Shown here piece by piece: positions 35,330 to 45,524 of a stretch of DNA of 51,835 nt. The first letter of the stretch is position 1, and the number at the start of each line of letters is the position of its first letter. The DNA comes from Azonexaceae bacterium. GTDB taxonomy: Bacteria > Pseudomonadota > Gammaproteobacteria > Burkholderiales > Rhodocyclaceae. The DNA lies in assembly GCA_009469665.1 (NCBI GenBank), contig SSTB01000144.1, positions 1-51,835 of the forward strand, given 5' to 3'. The position numbers and the translations under genes were made by a program. Below the pieces are notes generated by a model. That model saw only the letters and a list, made by a program, of their open reading frames with translations. It had not been told where the DNA came from and ran no database searches.

Positions 35330-35330
<1 letters not shown>
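34686..35330 (-). CDS. HAD-family pyrimidine 5'-nucleotidase
   Basis: A 214-residue HAD hydrolase. Motif I FDLDNTL (Asp11, Asp13), motif II VFSNAP, motif III lysine in RFRPKPDP and motif IV LVEDTLANL are all present. This subfamily dephosphorylates pyrimidine nucleotides. Its ATG overlaps the argB stop (TGATG at 35328-35332), so the two are translationally coupled, and slmA follows; argB-nucleotidase-slmA is a common betaproteobacterial order. Confidence 0.88.
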
Positions 35331-36247
<917 letters not shown>

Positions 36248-36293
36248 TTACAAAGAAAAGGGCGCCAACGGGGTTGAGTCTGGAGGCGGAACG

Positions 36294-36779
36294 TCAGGGA
36301 TTCCAGGACGGATGGCTGTCGAGTGTCGGGTCTTTGCGGGCTTGCCGCTGCGGCAGCGCGAGTATGGCGTCGCGGTTGCTCCAGGAGAAGCAACGCGCCG
36401 CTGCGGCTTGCCAAGGCATCCAGACCCAATCCCGGTGCTCCGCGGAGGCTATCCTGGGGGCAAGGCATTTTGGCAAGGCTAGGGAGAAGACGTGCTCGGC
36501 GTTCTCGGTGATGCCGGGGGCGTAGCGATGGCGCCACTGGGGAAAGATTTCGTAGCGATGGCTGAGCTGCCAGTCGTTCAGTTCGTATAGGGTGGTGTCA
36601 AAGCCTGTTTCCTCGAAGACTTCGCGCCGGGCGGTTTCGGCCAGAGCTTCCTGCCCTTCCCGACTTCCGGTAACGGACTGCCAGTATCCGGGGTGCGCGG
36701 CCCGCTCCAGGAGGAGGACGTCGAGCTTGACGGTATGGAGGACGACGAGGACCGAGACCGGCTGCTTGTAGGGATTCAT
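36294..36779 (-). CDS. nudB: Dihydroneopterin triphosphate diphosphatase (Nudix)
   Basis: A 161-residue Nudix hydrolase. It starts MNPYKQPVSVLVVLHT, a close match to NudB, and the Nudix box is GSREGQEALAETARREVFEETGF, conventional except that GSREGQE replaces the usual Gx5E start. NudB removes pyrophosphate from dihydroneopterin triphosphate in folate synthesis. ATGA overlap with the barstar gene; the upstream extension in the same frame is not coding. Confidence 0.87.
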   Translation of the reverse strand: MNPYKQPVSVLVVLHTVKLDVLLLERAAHPGYWQSVTGSREGQEALAETARREVFEETGFDTTLYELNDWQLSHRYEIFPQWRHRYAPGITENAEHVFSLALPKCLAPRIASAEHRDWVWMPWQAAAARCFSWSNRDAILALPQRQARKDPTLDSHPSWNP

Positions 36780-37201
36780 CCCTGCGGCGGGTCGGGTAGT
36801 TCCGCGTCGGCATCGACCAGAATCCAGAAGGGCTGGCCGGCGTCCTTGCGCTCGTCGGCAGCGCCGGCCAGGATTTCCAGGAAGGTCGAGAAATCGCGCG
36901 GGTGGGCGCGGCGCCAGGAGTCGGCTCCGGTGATAAGGAGGATTTGGGCGCCGACCGGTTGCCAGTCGGGATCGCACAGACAATCGGCCAGGGCATCGAA
37001 ATTGGCGCCGTACCATTGGGGAAAATCGAGACTCTTTCCCAAGGCGACGAGGTTTTCCCTGCTGGCGCGTAGGCCCTTCAGGTCGGCACGATGGACTGTG
37101 AATCCACGCGTGGCGGCCTGGCTGATCAGGGCATCCACACCTGAAGCAGGAAGGCGATAGACGCCGTTGCGCGATGGGTTCGAAGGCAGGGTAAGCGTCA
37201 T
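36776..37201 (-). CDS. Barstar-family ribonuclease inhibitor
   Basis: A 141-residue cytoplasmic protein with no signal peptide. The barstar core is LVALGKSLDFPQWYGANFDALADCLCDPDW, whose YGxNFDAL helix is the RNase-binding surface of barstar. The C-terminal part LEILAGAADERKDAGQPFWILVDAD completes the fold. It starts seven bases after the stop of an RNase Sa-like gene, so it most likely inhibits that enzyme inside the cell (inference). It is longer than barstar proper (about 90 residues) by an N-terminal extension. Confidence 0.85.
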   Translation of the reverse strand: MTLTLPSNPSRNGVYRLPASGVDALISQAATRGFTVHRADLKGLRASRENLVALGKSLDFPQWYGANFDALADCLCDPDWQPVGAQILLITGADSWRRAHPRDFSTFLEILAGAADERKDAGQPFWILVDADAELPDPPQG

Positions 37202-37208
37202 GGCGAGC

Positions 37209-37562
37209 TCATTCGCGTATGCGGCGGAAACTCTGGTAATGATCTTCGGTGTAGTAATACTCGCCTTTTACTCCGGCGATGATGCGGCGGGCGCCGCGCG
37301 TCCGGCTGCCGGGGGTTGGTACCGTATATTCGCGGTAATAGCCACGCGGGCGCAGGGGCAGGAGACGTTCGAAATTGCGGAAGACGACGCCATCCCGGCG
37401 ATAGGGGTACGGCCCGCCCTGCTTGATGAGAGTGAGGGTCTGCCGGGCCTCGCTGGGCAGATCGGCCGCCGCAATCCAGCCGGGGACGGGCTCGCGAGCC
37501 AGACCGAGGGCGCATCCGATTGCCAGCCAGCAGACGAGCAGGAAGCGCAAACCGGCGACCAT
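37209..37562 (-). CDS. Secreted RNase Sa/N1-T1-family ribonuclease
   Basis: A 117-residue protein with a signal peptide (about 1-22) and a small RNase fold. It closely follows the Streptomyces RNase Sa pattern: GPYPYRRDGVVFRNFE, then YYREYTVPTPGSRTRGARRI, then YYYTEDHYQSFRRI. The catalytic residues of RNase Sa (Glu54, Arg65, Arg69, His85) correspond to Glu78, Arg89, Arg93 and His108, all present, so an active guanyl-preferring enzyme is expected. It lacks the terminal disulfide cysteines of RNase Sa. It lies nine bases after aspS and just before its presumed inhibitor. Confidence 0.87.
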   Translation of the reverse strand: MVAGLRFLLVCWLAIGCALGLAREPVPGWIAAADLPSEARQTLTLIKQGGPYPYRRDGVVFRNFERLLPLRPRGYYREYTVPTPGSRTRGARRIIAGVKGEYYYTEDHYQSFRRIRE

Positions 37563-37571
37563 GGCGGTTTT

Positions 37572-39374
37572 TTACGCCTGGGGCGTGACTTCCACCTGGG
37601 TCTCAACCTTCTGACGCAGGCGGATGTGCAGTTCGCGCAATTGCTTCTCGTCAACGCCAGAGGGTGCGTCGGTGAGCAGGCACTGAGCCCTTTGGGTCTT
37701 GGGGAAGGCGATGACGTCGCGGATGGATTCGGCGCCGGTCATCATGGTGACGATGCGGTCGAGGCCGAAGGCCAGGCCGCCGTGGGGCGGCGCGCCGTAC
37801 TTGAGGGCGTCGAGCAGGAAGCCGAACTTGGCCTGCTGCTCCTCAGGGCCGATGGCCAGGGCGGCGAAGACCTGCTCCTGTACATCGGCACGGTGGATAC
37901 GGACCGAGCCGCCGCCCAGTTCCCAGCCGTTCAGCGCGAGGTCGTAGGCCTTGGCCAGGCACTTGCCGGGATCGCTGACCAGCAGGTCGAGATGCTCGTC
38001 CTTGGGGCTGGTAAAGGGGTGGTGGCAGGCGACCCAGCGCCTCGATTCGTCGTCGTATTCGAACATCGGGAAGTCAATGACCCATAGCGGTGCCCACTTG
38101 GCGCCGGTGACGAAGCCCTTCTCGTGACCGATCTTGATACGCAGCGCGCCGAGGGCGTCATTGACGATCTTCGCCTTGTCGGCGCCGAAGAAGATCAGGT
38201 CGCCGGACTGGGCGCCAGTGCGCTCGATGACAGTCTTAAGCGAGGCTTCGGAGAGGTTCTTGACGATGGGCGACTGGAGGCCGGTTTCGTTGATCTGGGT
38301 CACGTCATTGACCTTGATGTAGGCCAGGCCCTTGGCACCGTAGATGCCGACGAACTGGGTGTAGGCGTCGATCTCTCCGCGGGACAGCGTGGCGCCGCCG
38401 GGGATGCGCATGGCGGCGATGCGACCGCCTTCGCTGTTGGCGACACCGGCGAAGACCTTGAAGGCAACATCCTTGAAGGCGTCGGTGACTTCGGTCAGCT
38501 CCAGGGTGACACGCAGGTCTGGCTTGTCCGAGCCGAAGCGGTGCATGGCTTCGGCATAGGTCATACGCGGGAATTCCGGCAGGTCAACGTCGATGGCTTC
38601 CTTGAACACGGTGCGGATCAGCCTTTCCATCAGCGCGGTGATCTCGGCCTCGCTCATGAAGGAAGTCTCGATATCGACCTGGGTGAATTCCGGCTGGCGG
38701 TCGGCGCGCAGGTCTTCGTCGCGGAAGCACTTGGTGATCTGGTAATAGCGGTCAAAGCCAGCGACCATCAGCAGCTGCTTGAACAGTTGGGGAGATTGCG
38801 GCAGGGCGAAGAACTGGCCCGGATGGACGCGCGACGGCACGAGGTAGTCGCGGGCGCCTTCAGGCGTGGACTTGGTCAGCATCGGGGTTTCGATGTCGAC
38901 GAAACCGTTGTCGTCAAGGAAGCGGCGGAAGGCACGTGCCGTCTTGTAACGCAGCATCAGGTTGTTTTGCATCTGCGGCCGGCGCAAGTCGATAACGCGG
39001 TGGGTCAGGCGCACGTTTTCGGAGAGATTTTCCTCATCCATTTGGAATGGTGGCGTGACGGATGGGTTGAGCACCTCGATCTCGTGACACAATACTTCGA
39101 TCTCACCGGAAGCCAGGTTGGAGTTGCTGGTGCCCGCCGGACGGGGGCGCACCTTGCCGGTGATCTTGAGGCAGAACTCGCTGCGGACGGATTCGGCGAT
39201 CTTGAAGGCATCGGCGCGGTCGGGATCGCAGACCACCTGGGCCAGGCCTTCGCGATCGCGCAGATCGATGAAAATCACGCCTCCGTGGTCGCGGCGGCGG
39301 TGAGCCCAGCCGCAGAGAGTGACGATCTGGCCGTCGAGGGAAGCGTTGAGTTGTCCGCAGTAATGGCTACGCAT
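37572..39374 (-). CDS. aspS: Aspartyl-tRNA synthetase
   Basis: A 600-residue class II synthetase of bacterial type: an OB-fold anticodon domain (about 1-105), the catalytic core with motif 2 [20 protein letters not shown], the GAD insertion (about 280-420) and motif 3 [15 protein letters not shown]. Full length. It overlaps the DUF502 gene by eight bases and precedes the RNase gene. Confidence 0.97.
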   Translation of the reverse strand: MRSHYCGQLNASLDGQIVTLCGWAHRRRDHGGVIFIDLRDREGLAQVVCDPDRADAFKIAESVRSEFCLKITGKVRPRPAGTSNSNLASGEIEVLCHEIEVLNPSVTPPFQMDEENLSENVRLTHRVIDLRRPQMQNNLMLRYKTARAFRRFLDDNGFVDIETPMLTKSTPEGARDYLVPSRVHPGQFFALPQSPQLFKQLLMVAGFDRYYQITKCFRDEDLRADRQPEFTQVDIETSFMSEAEITALMERLIRTVFKEAIDVDLPEFPRMTYAEAMHRFGSDKPDLRVTLELTEVTDAFKDVAFKVFAGVANSEGGRIAAMRIPGGATLSRGEIDAYTQFVGIYGAKGLAYIKVNDVTQINETGLQSPIVKNLSEASLKTVIERTGAQSGDLIFFGADKAKIVNDALGALRIKIGHEKGFVTGAKWAPLWVIDFPMFEYDDESRRWVACHHPFTSPKDEHLDLLVSDPGKCLAKAYDLALNGWELGGGSVRIHRADVQEQVFAALAIGPEEQQAKFGFLLDALKYGAPPHGGLAFGLDRIVTMMTGAESIRDVIAFPKTQRAQCLLTDAPSGVDEKQLRELHIRLRQKVETQVEVTPQA

Positions 39375-40020
39375 GAAGCTGTTCCGTTTTTAGTTGGGGT
39401 TTTGGTGCGCGATGGGGCGGCGGAGGGGCCACGACGCCCATCGAAATGATGTATTTGAGGGCTTCGTCGACGGTCATGTTTAACTCGACGACGCTGGCTG
39501 CCGGCATCATGAGGAAGAAGCCGGAAGTGGGATTGGGTGTCGTTGGGACGTAAACGCTGACGTATTCGCCGGTCAGGTGGTTGCGCACGTCGCCCCCGGG
39601 TTGCCCGGTAAGGAAGGCGATGGTCCAACTGCCCTCACGCGGGTACTGGACCAGCAGTGCCTTGCGGAAGGCATTGCCGTTGGGTGCGAAAAGAGTGTCG
39701 GAAACCTGCTTGACGCTGTTGTACACCGAATTGACCACCGGGATGCGGGCCAAAAGTTTTTCCCACCAGGACACCAGCTTCTGACCGATGAAGTTTGTCG
39801 CCAAGAACCCAGTCAGGAGGATCATGAGCAGGGTCAAGAGCGCGCCTGCTCCGGGGATCATGAAGCCCACGAGCTGCTGGGGGTGGAAGGCGGTCGGCAG
39901 GAGACGCAGGGATTGATCGAGCGTATTGACGATCACAGACAGCACCCAGGCCGTGATGACCAGGGGAACCCAGATCAGCAGCCCGGTGATGAACCAGCGT
40001 TTGATCAATTGGCGGCGCAC
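39367..40020 (-). CDS. DUF502 family membrane protein
   Basis: A 217-residue protein with two membrane helices (about 9-33 and 50-80) and a conserved soluble domain including [19 protein letters not shown] and the [15 protein letters not shown] motif [17 protein letters not shown]. Function unknown; the family is often next to fmdB and aspS. The GTG start at 40020 overlaps the fmdB end by 16 bases; earlier codons in this frame only read through fmdB. Confidence 0.85.
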   Translation of the reverse strand: MRRQLIKRWFITGLLIWVPLVITAWVLSVIVNTLDQSLRLLPTAFHPQQLVGFMIPGAGALLTLLMILLTGFLATNFIGQKLVSWWEKLLARIPVVNSVYNSVKQVSDTLFAPNGNAFRKALLVQYPREGSWTIAFLTGQPGGDVRNHLTGEYVSVYVPTTPNPTSGFFLMMPAASVVELNMTVDEALKYIISMGVVAPPPPHRAPKPQLKTEQLHA

Positions 40021-40280
40021 GCGCAAGCTCCAGTGCCGCCCTGGCAGGGAGGCGCACTTTCCGGCTTGGTTTCTGCGGGTTTTGCGGGAGGCGAAGACTT
40101 GCCTTTGAAGTCGGTGGCGTACCATCCGCTTCCCTTCAACTGGAAGCCGGCGGCCGACAGCAGCTTCTGGTAAGCGCCGGCGTTGCACTGAGGGCAGACG
40201 GTCAGCACGGGGTCACTCAATTTCTGCAGGTGTTCCTTCTGGAAACCACAGGCGTCGCAGCGATATTCGTAGATCGGCAT
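40005..40280 (-). CDS. FmdB-family zinc-ribbon protein
   Basis: A 91-residue protein with the zinc ribbon MPIYEYRCDACGF ... CPQCNAGAYQKLLSAAGFQLKG, four cysteines in two CxxC pairs, then a Lys/Pro-rich tail ending in CACAAN. The name derives from formamidase regulators, but the actual role is unknown. Strong ribosome binding site GGAGGA seven bases upstream and a consensus -10 behind it make it the first gene of the fmdB-DUF502-aspS-RNase-barstar-nudB unit. Confidence 0.9.
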   Translation of the reverse strand: MPIYEYRCDACGFQKEHLQKLSDPVLTVCPQCNAGAYQKLLSAAGFQLKGSGWYATDFKGKSSPPAKPAETKPESAPPCQGGTGACACAAN

Positions 40281-40301
40281 GGGAATCCTCCAAAACCTTG
40301 A

Positions 40302-40307
40302 ATTATA
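40302..40307 (-). promoter_or_regulatory. Consensus -10 (TATAAT) for the fmdB-aspS operon
   Basis: A perfect TATAAT on the minus strand, 22 bp before the fmdB ATG. The -35 position reads GTCAGT or similar and is weak. Just upstream is the dyad CTGAC-GGTTCG-GTCAG (40326-40341) that overlaps the pilD stop. Confidence 0.5.
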
Positions 40308-40337
40308 ACCGATCGTTATCGTGTACTGACGGTTCGG

Positions 40338-41201
40338 TCAGCGAATCGTGTCCAGGTAATACGCGGTGAGTGGCGCTCCCCACACAAGGGCGACTAGCCC
40401 GGCGGCGGCAAGATACGGGCCGAAAGGAATGGGGACCTGGTGACCGCGCCGGGCAAAAAAGATGAGTGTCAGTCCGACCAGCGCACCTACCAGGGACGAC
40501 AGCAGGATCACTACAGGAAGCAGTTGCCAGCCCAGCCATGCGCCGATCGCTGCGAGAAGCTTGAAGTCCCCGAAACCCATGCCTTCCTTGCCAGTGGCCA
40601 GCCGGAAGAGCCAATAGACCGACCAGAGCGAGAGATAGCCTGCCATTGCACCGATCACTGCTGAATTAAGGTCCGTGAAGGTGCCGAACAGGTTGAAAGC
40701 GAGGCCCACCCACACGAGGGGGAGGGTAATGCTGTCCGGGAGAAGTTGGGTGTCGAAATCAATGAGCGACAACGCAATCAGAGCCCAGAGCAGCGCTAGA
40801 GCTCCCAGGGTAGGCCACGGCGCCCCGAAGTGCCAGGCGAGGCCGGCGGAACCGAGGGCGGTAAAGGCTTCGACCAGGGGGTAGCGGACAGAAATCGGGC
40901 TGCGGCAGGCCGAGCACTTGCGGCCCAGGAGGAGGTAGCTCAGAACCGGAATGTTTTCCAGTGCCGTGATGGCATGGCCACAGCTCGGGCAGCGGGAGCG
41001 GGGCCGAACGAGGTCGAAGGGCGCCTCCTCTGGGAGCGGAGCGGCCACAGCGTCGGAACCGCCCCGCAAATCGGCGCATTGCGCCGCCCACTCCCGCTCC
41101 AGCATGCGAGGTAAGCGGTGTGCGACGACATTAAGGAAGCTGCCCACGCACAGGCCAAGCAGCCCGGCTACCGCGGCCAAGCCGCCCGGAGTTTCCAGCA
41201 T
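40338..41201 (-). CDS. pilD: Prepilin peptidase / N-methyltransferase PilD
   Basis: A 287-residue polytopic aspartic protease. The cytoplasmic zinc loop has CPSCGHAI and CSACRSP pairs. The two catalytic aspartates are in LIDFDTQLLPD and GMGFGDFKLLA (GxGD type). It cleaves and N-methylates type IV prepilins and is the only such enzyme in the window, so it probably serves both the pilB/pilC system and the MSHA locus. One-base-plus overlap with pilC (TGATG). Confidence 0.95.
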   Translation of the reverse strand: MLETPGGLAAVAGLLGLCVGSFLNVVAHRLPRMLEREWAAQCADLRGGSDAVAAPLPEEAPFDLVRPRSRCPSCGHAITALENIPVLSYLLLGRKCSACRSPISVRYPLVEAFTALGSAGLAWHFGAPWPTLGALALLWALIALSLIDFDTQLLPDSITLPLVWVGLAFNLFGTFTDLNSAVIGAMAGYLSLWSVYWLFRLATGKEGMGFGDFKLLAAIGAWLGWQLLPVVILLSSLVGALVGLTLIFFARRGHQVPIPFGPYLAAAGLVALVWGAPLTAYYLDTIR

Positions 41202-42433
41202 CAGCCGCCGACCACGGAACCCAGTTTGAAGATGGGCAGGTACATGGCGATGACCATGCCGCCAATCAGGACGCCGAGGACGACCATAATCAGCGGCTCC
41301 ATCATGCTCGACAGGGCAGCAACCGCATCATCCACCTCAGCCTCGAAGAAGTCGGCAACCTTGGAGAGCATCGAGTCCAGGGCGCCGGACTCCTCGCCGA
41401 TGGCGACCATCTGAGTCACCATGTTCGGAAAGAGGCTGGTATTCTGCATGGCTGTGGTGAGATTCGTTCCGGTCGAGACTTCGCCCTGAATATTACGGGT
41501 GGCAACCTTGTACACGTAGTTCCCGGCGGCGCCCCCCACAGATTCCAGTGATTCCACCAGAGGGACACCGGCGCTGAACATGGTGGAAAGGGTCCGCGTC
41601 CATCGGGCGATAACAGACTTGCGGATGATGTCACCAAAGACAGGAGTCCGCAGGGCGTATCGGTCGAAGGCAATTTGCATTGCCTCGGAACGTTTGTACG
41701 CCGCGAAGAAACCGTAGATACCGCCGCCTATGGCCCCAAAGATGGCCCACCAATAGGCGACGAAATAGTCTGAAATTGCGATGACGATGAGCGTCGGGGC
41801 GGGCAGATCTGCCCCAAAGCTCTTGAACACTTCCTTGAATGCGGGAATCACAAAGATCATGATGATCGCCGTAATGACGAAGGCGACGACGATGATGGTA
41901 AGCGGGTAGAACAGCGCTGACTTGATTTTGGCCTTGATTGCCAGCATCTTCTCCTTGTAGGTCGCGAGCCGGTCCAGAAGACTGTCCAGTATGCCTGCCT
42001 GCTCGCCTGCGGCGACGAGATTGCAGTAGAGGGCGTCAAAGTAGAGCGGGTACTTGCGAAAGGCTTGAGAGAGGGAGCTACCGGTTTCAACATCCGCTTT
42101 GATATCGAGCAGGAGCTTGCCGACAGACGGATTGGAGTGGCCGCGACCGACGATATCGAAGGCCTGTAGGAGCGGCACTCCAGATTTCATCATGGTGGCC
42201 AGTTGGCGCGTAAACAGCGTGATGTCTTTTTCAGTGACCTTGCTGCCTCCACGGAAACGCTGCTTGCTGACTTTGCCGACAAGCACACCCTGCCTCCGAA
42301 GCGTCGTCTGAACGACGGCCTCGCTCGCAGCCCGCATCTCTCCTCGGACGACCTTGCCGTCCTTGTTTTTGCCTTCCCAGACGAAGGTCGCTTCCTTGAC
42401 GACCGATTTCTTGGCTTGTGCGGCAGTGGCCAT
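41201..42433 (-). CDS. pilC: Type IV pilus platform protein PilC
   Basis: A 410-residue GspF-family inner-membrane protein with two F domains and three membrane helices (about 175-200, 225-245, 380-402). The N-terminal extension KEATFVWEGKNKDGKVVRGEM and LFTRQLATMMKSGVPLLQAFDI are typical of PilC. It works with PilB in T4aP extension. It starts 18 bp after pilB. Confidence 0.95.
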   Translation of the reverse strand: MATAAQAKKSVVKEATFVWEGKNKDGKVVRGEMRAASEAVVQTTLRRQGVLVGKVSKQRFRGGSKVTEKDITLFTRQLATMMKSGVPLLQAFDIVGRGHSNPSVGKLLLDIKADVETGSSLSQAFRKYPLYFDALYCNLVAAGEQAGILDSLLDRLATYKEKMLAIKAKIKSALFYPLTIIVVAFVITAIIMIFVIPAFKEVFKSFGADLPAPTLIVIAISDYFVAYWWAIFGAIGGGIYGFFAAYKRSEAMQIAFDRYALRTPVFGDIIRKSVIARWTRTLSTMFSAGVPLVESLESVGGAAGNYVYKVATRNIQGEVSTGTNLTTAMQNTSLFPNMVTQMVAIGEESGALDSMLSKVADFFEAEVDDAVAALSSMMEPLIMVVLGVLIGGMVIAMYLPIFKLGSVVGG

Positions 42434-42451
42434 CGCCTGTCCCCTTCCCTG

Positions 42452-44164
42452 TTATGCGTTGGTCGTGCTCAAGACTTCATCGAGCGAGGTAACGCCCTGC
42501 TTGACCTTGAGAAGTCCGGAAGTCCGCAAATCCTTGACGCCGTCCTTCTGTGCCTGAGCGGCAATGTCGAGCGAGGTTCCGCCAGCCAGGATGATACGTT
42601 GTATGGCTTCAGATACCGGCATGACCTGATAAATGCCAACCCGGCCCTTATACCCCGAACCTTTGCAGCGATCACAGCCACCGGGGCCGTAGAGCGCCCA
42701 GGACCCATCCAGTTCGGCCTCCGTGTACCCCGCGTTAAGCAGAGCCTCTTTAGGGACGTCGACCGGTTTCTTGCAGTTGCACAGGCGTCGTGCAAGCCGT
42801 TGCGCAGTGATCAGCAGGATGCTGGACGCGATGTTGAAGGTTGGTACGCCCATGTTCATCAGTCGGGTGAGGGTTTGGGGAGCGTCGTTCGTGTGTAGGG
42901 TGGACAGCACCATATGACCTGTCTGAGCAGCCTTGATCGCAATTTCTGCAGTTTCGAGGTCGCGAATTTCCCCGACCATGATGACGTCGGGATCTTGCCG
43001 CAGAAAGGACTTGAGCGCCGCGGAGAAGGTCAGGCCTGCTCTGTCGTCCACGTTGACCTGATTGATGCCGGGCAGGTTGATTTCGGCCGGGTCCTCGGCA
43101 GTGGAGATATTGACCCCAGGTTTGTTGAGGATATTGAGGCAGGTATAGAGCGAGACAGTCTTGCCCGAACCGGTTGGGCCTGTAACGAGCACCATGCCGT
43201 ATGGGCGGCTCACCGCATCAAGCAAAGCAGCTTTTTGCTCGGGCTCATAGCCTAGGGCTTCGATACCCAGAGTTGCAGACGTTGGATCAAGAATCCGGAG
43301 GACGATTTTCTCGCCCTGTAAAGTCGGCAGTGTGCTGACACGAAAGTCGATAGCGCGGCTCTTGGACAGAACTAGCCTCATGCGACCATCCTGGGGAACG
43401 CGTTTCTCCGCAATATTGAGTCTGGAAATGACCTTGATCCGGGAAGCGATCTTTTCCTTGATCGCGAGGGGGGGGGTGGCAACTTCCCGCAGGATGCCGT
43501 CGACGCGGAAGCGGATGCGGTAGAACTTCTCGTAGGGTTCGAAGTGGATATCGGACGCACCGTCGTTGATGGCATCCAGGAGCATTTTTTGGATGAATTT
43601 TACGACCGGGGCGTCGTCTATATCCTGGCTGGCCGCTTCGTCCTGTTTTGTAGCTTCCTCATCAAGAAAATCGAGATTGATATCGTCCGATGCGAGATTC
43701 TTGAGACTGTCTTCGGCGGACTCCGAGTACTTGGCGACCAGGGGAAGAAGCTTTGGCTCCTCGACGACTATGGGATCCACTGCCAGGCCGGTCTGAAAGC
43801 GAATCTCGTCGAGTGCCCGCAGATTGGTGGGATCCGAAATGGCGACCGACAGTCGGTTGCCACGCTTGTTGAGGGGGATGACCTTGTGGGTGGCGATCAG
43901 CTTGCGGTCTACCGCATTTGCCGGAACGTGGACTTCATCAAAGGTGGCCAGATCAAGCAGCGGATAGCCAAAAGTCTCTGCGACAAAACGGGCGACATCG
44001 AGGGCGCTTGCCTTCTGGCTTGCGACCAACTGCTCAATGAAGGTTGTCTTATTGGAGGTGGCCTGGGACAGGAGTTGCTCGGCGTCGGCTTCCTTGAGCC
44101 GGCCTGCCTGAACCATGGCACGAGCCAAGCCTCCCAGAGGTGCAGTCTGAGGTGTGGCAGCCAT
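42452..44164 (-). CDS. pilB: Type IV pilus extension ATPase PilB
   Basis: A 570-residue secretion ATPase with an N-terminal MshEN-like domain (about 1-150), Walker A GPTGSGKTVSLY, Walker B MVGEIRDLETAEI and a zinc site (CNCKKP ... CDRCKGSGYKGR). In contrast to MshE above, the N-terminal c-di-GMP motif is eroded: the position of the first RLG reads GLA and the matching Gln-ended helix ends SQA. Length normal for PilB. Confidence 0.95.
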   Translation of the reverse strand: MAATPQTAPLGGLARAMVQAGRLKEADAEQLLSQATSNKTTFIEQLVASQKASALDVARFVAETFGYPLLDLATFDEVHVPANAVDRKLIATHKVIPLNKRGNRLSVAISDPTNLRALDEIRFQTGLAVDPIVVEEPKLLPLVAKYSESAEDSLKNLASDDINLDFLDEEATKQDEAASQDIDDAPVVKFIQKMLLDAINDGASDIHFEPYEKFYRIRFRVDGILREVATPPLAIKEKIASRIKVISRLNIAEKRVPQDGRMRLVLSKSRAIDFRVSTLPTLQGEKIVLRILDPTSATLGIEALGYEPEQKAALLDAVSRPYGMVLVTGPTGSGKTVSLYTCLNILNKPGVNISTAEDPAEINLPGINQVNVDDRAGLTFSAALKSFLRQDPDVIMVGEIRDLETAEIAIKAAQTGHMVLSTLHTNDAPQTLTRLMNMGVPTFNIASSILLITAQRLARRLCNCKKPVDVPKEALLNAGYTEAELDGSWALYGPGGCDRCKGSGYKGRVGIYQVMPVSEAIQRIILAGGTSLDIAAQAQKDGVKDLRTSGLLKVKQGVTSLDEVLSTTNA

Positions 44165-44249
44165 CAGAATAGATCAAATGCCGAATACATCCTGGCGATG
44201 ATGCTACGTAGCCCAAGGTTTGTAAAGCCTTCTCGGGCGCGGGAATCGC

Positions 44250-45518
44250 CTAGGTTTGGGGGCGGAACAGGCGTGCTGTCTTGACGCTGCGGTCCTCGGT
44301 ATAGACGACCTCAATGGCAACGCCCGCAATCTTGACGCTTACCCCGGCTTCAGGGATTTCCTGGAGTTGCTCCAAGATAAGGCCGTTGAGGGTCTTGGGG
44401 CCATCTACGGGGAGATCCAGCGTCAGCATTCGGTTTATGTCACGCAGGAGTCGGCTACCTTCGACGAGTGCTATACCTTCACTGTCCCAAGTAATTGAGT
44501 TGTCCAGACCAGGGAGCGATGTGGTGAATTTCCCCACGATTTCTTCAATGATGTCCTCCAGGGTCAGCAGTCCAAGAATGTCGCCGTATTCGTCGACCAC
44601 AAAGCCGATCCGCTGGCGATTCTCCTGGAAGTAGGCCAATTGTGTGAAAGCCGCGGTCCCGGCAGGCACGTAGTAGGGATCGGTCAGCAGATCCATGATC
44701 GTCTCTTCCCTGAGGGGGCCGCGATTGGCTTCCCCCAGCACGCGCCGAAGGGCGAGGACGCCCAGCAATTGGTCTAGTGACTCGCGGCAGACCGGAAGGC
44801 GGCTATGGTGACTGGTGCCCATCTGGTCGAGTACCTCGTCCCAGGGGCGGTCGATGTCCAGGATTTCGATCTGGGCCCGGGGCGTCATGACGTCCTCTAC
44901 GGTAATGGCATTGAGATCGAACAGGTTGGATAGGATGGTCCGGTGCTTGGCCGGGATCAGATGGGCCGATTCAAGGACTAGGGAGCGCAATTCCTCGGGC
45001 GAGAGTCGAGCCGATTCCTGCTCCGGCGTGGGAGACAGACGGAGAAGGCGCAGGAGTCCGGCAGCGAATAGATTGACGAACCAGACTACGGGATAAAATA
45101 GTCGGAGAAGCGGAGTAAGTATGAAACCCAGGCCCAAGGCCAGCTTGTCGGCGTAAGTGGCACCGATGATCTTGGGGGTGATCTCGGAGAAAACCAGAAT
45201 GGCGAATGTGATGCACAGCGTTGCAATTCCAAGTGCCCATTTTCCTTCGCCGAACAACTCTATGGTGATGACACTAACCAGCGTAGCGGCAGCCGAGTTG
45301 ATGAGGTTGTTGCCGAGAAGAATTACACCCAGGAGCTTGTCGGTGCGATCCAACAGAGCAAGCGTTACCTGGGCTCCCCGGTGCCCATTCTGGGCCAGAT
45401 GGCGCAGCCGAAAGCGGTTCGACGCCATCATCGCCGTTTCGCTCAGCGAAAAAAAGCCGGACAGCGCCAAGAGGGCGACGAGCGTCAGCGATAGAGCCGA
45501 AAGTGGAATCTCGCTCAA
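44250..45518 (-). CDS. CNNM/CorC-family transporter-like protein (HlyC/CorC)
   Basis: A 422-residue membrane protein: DUF21 transmembrane domain (about 1-185, four helices, with SGFFSLSETAMMASN), a CBS pair (about 205-330, VMTPRAQIEILD and DILGLLTLEDIIEEIVG), and a C-terminal CorC_HlyC domain (about 340-420). The family is linked to magnesium or cobalt homeostasis. It follows the CcsA-like gene by six bases. Confidence 0.9.
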   Translation of the reverse strand: MSEIPLSALSLTLVALLALSGFFSLSETAMMASNRFRLRHLAQNGHRGAQVTLALLDRTDKLLGVILLGNNLINSAAATLVSVITIELFGEGKWALGIATLCITFAILVFSEITPKIIGATYADKLALGLGFILTPLLRLFYPVVWFVNLFAAGLLRLLRLSPTPEQESARLSPEELRSLVLESAHLIPAKHRTILSNLFDLNAITVEDVMTPRAQIEILDIDRPWDEVLDQMGTSHHSRLPVCRESLDQLLGVLALRRVLGEANRGPLREETIMDLLTDPYYVPAGTAAFTQLAYFQENRQRIGFVVDEYGDILGLLTLEDIIEEIVGKFTTSLPGLDNSITWDSEGIALVEGSRLLRDINRMLTLDLPVDGPKTLNGLILEQLQEIPEAGVSVKIAGVAIEVVYTEDRSVKTARLFRPQT

Positions 45519-45524
45519 GGCGGA

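Noticed and set aside
37167..39449. Long plus-strand frames opposite aspS and the RNase/barstar genes
   Set aside because: They mirror well-conserved minus-strand genes and show no family motifs.
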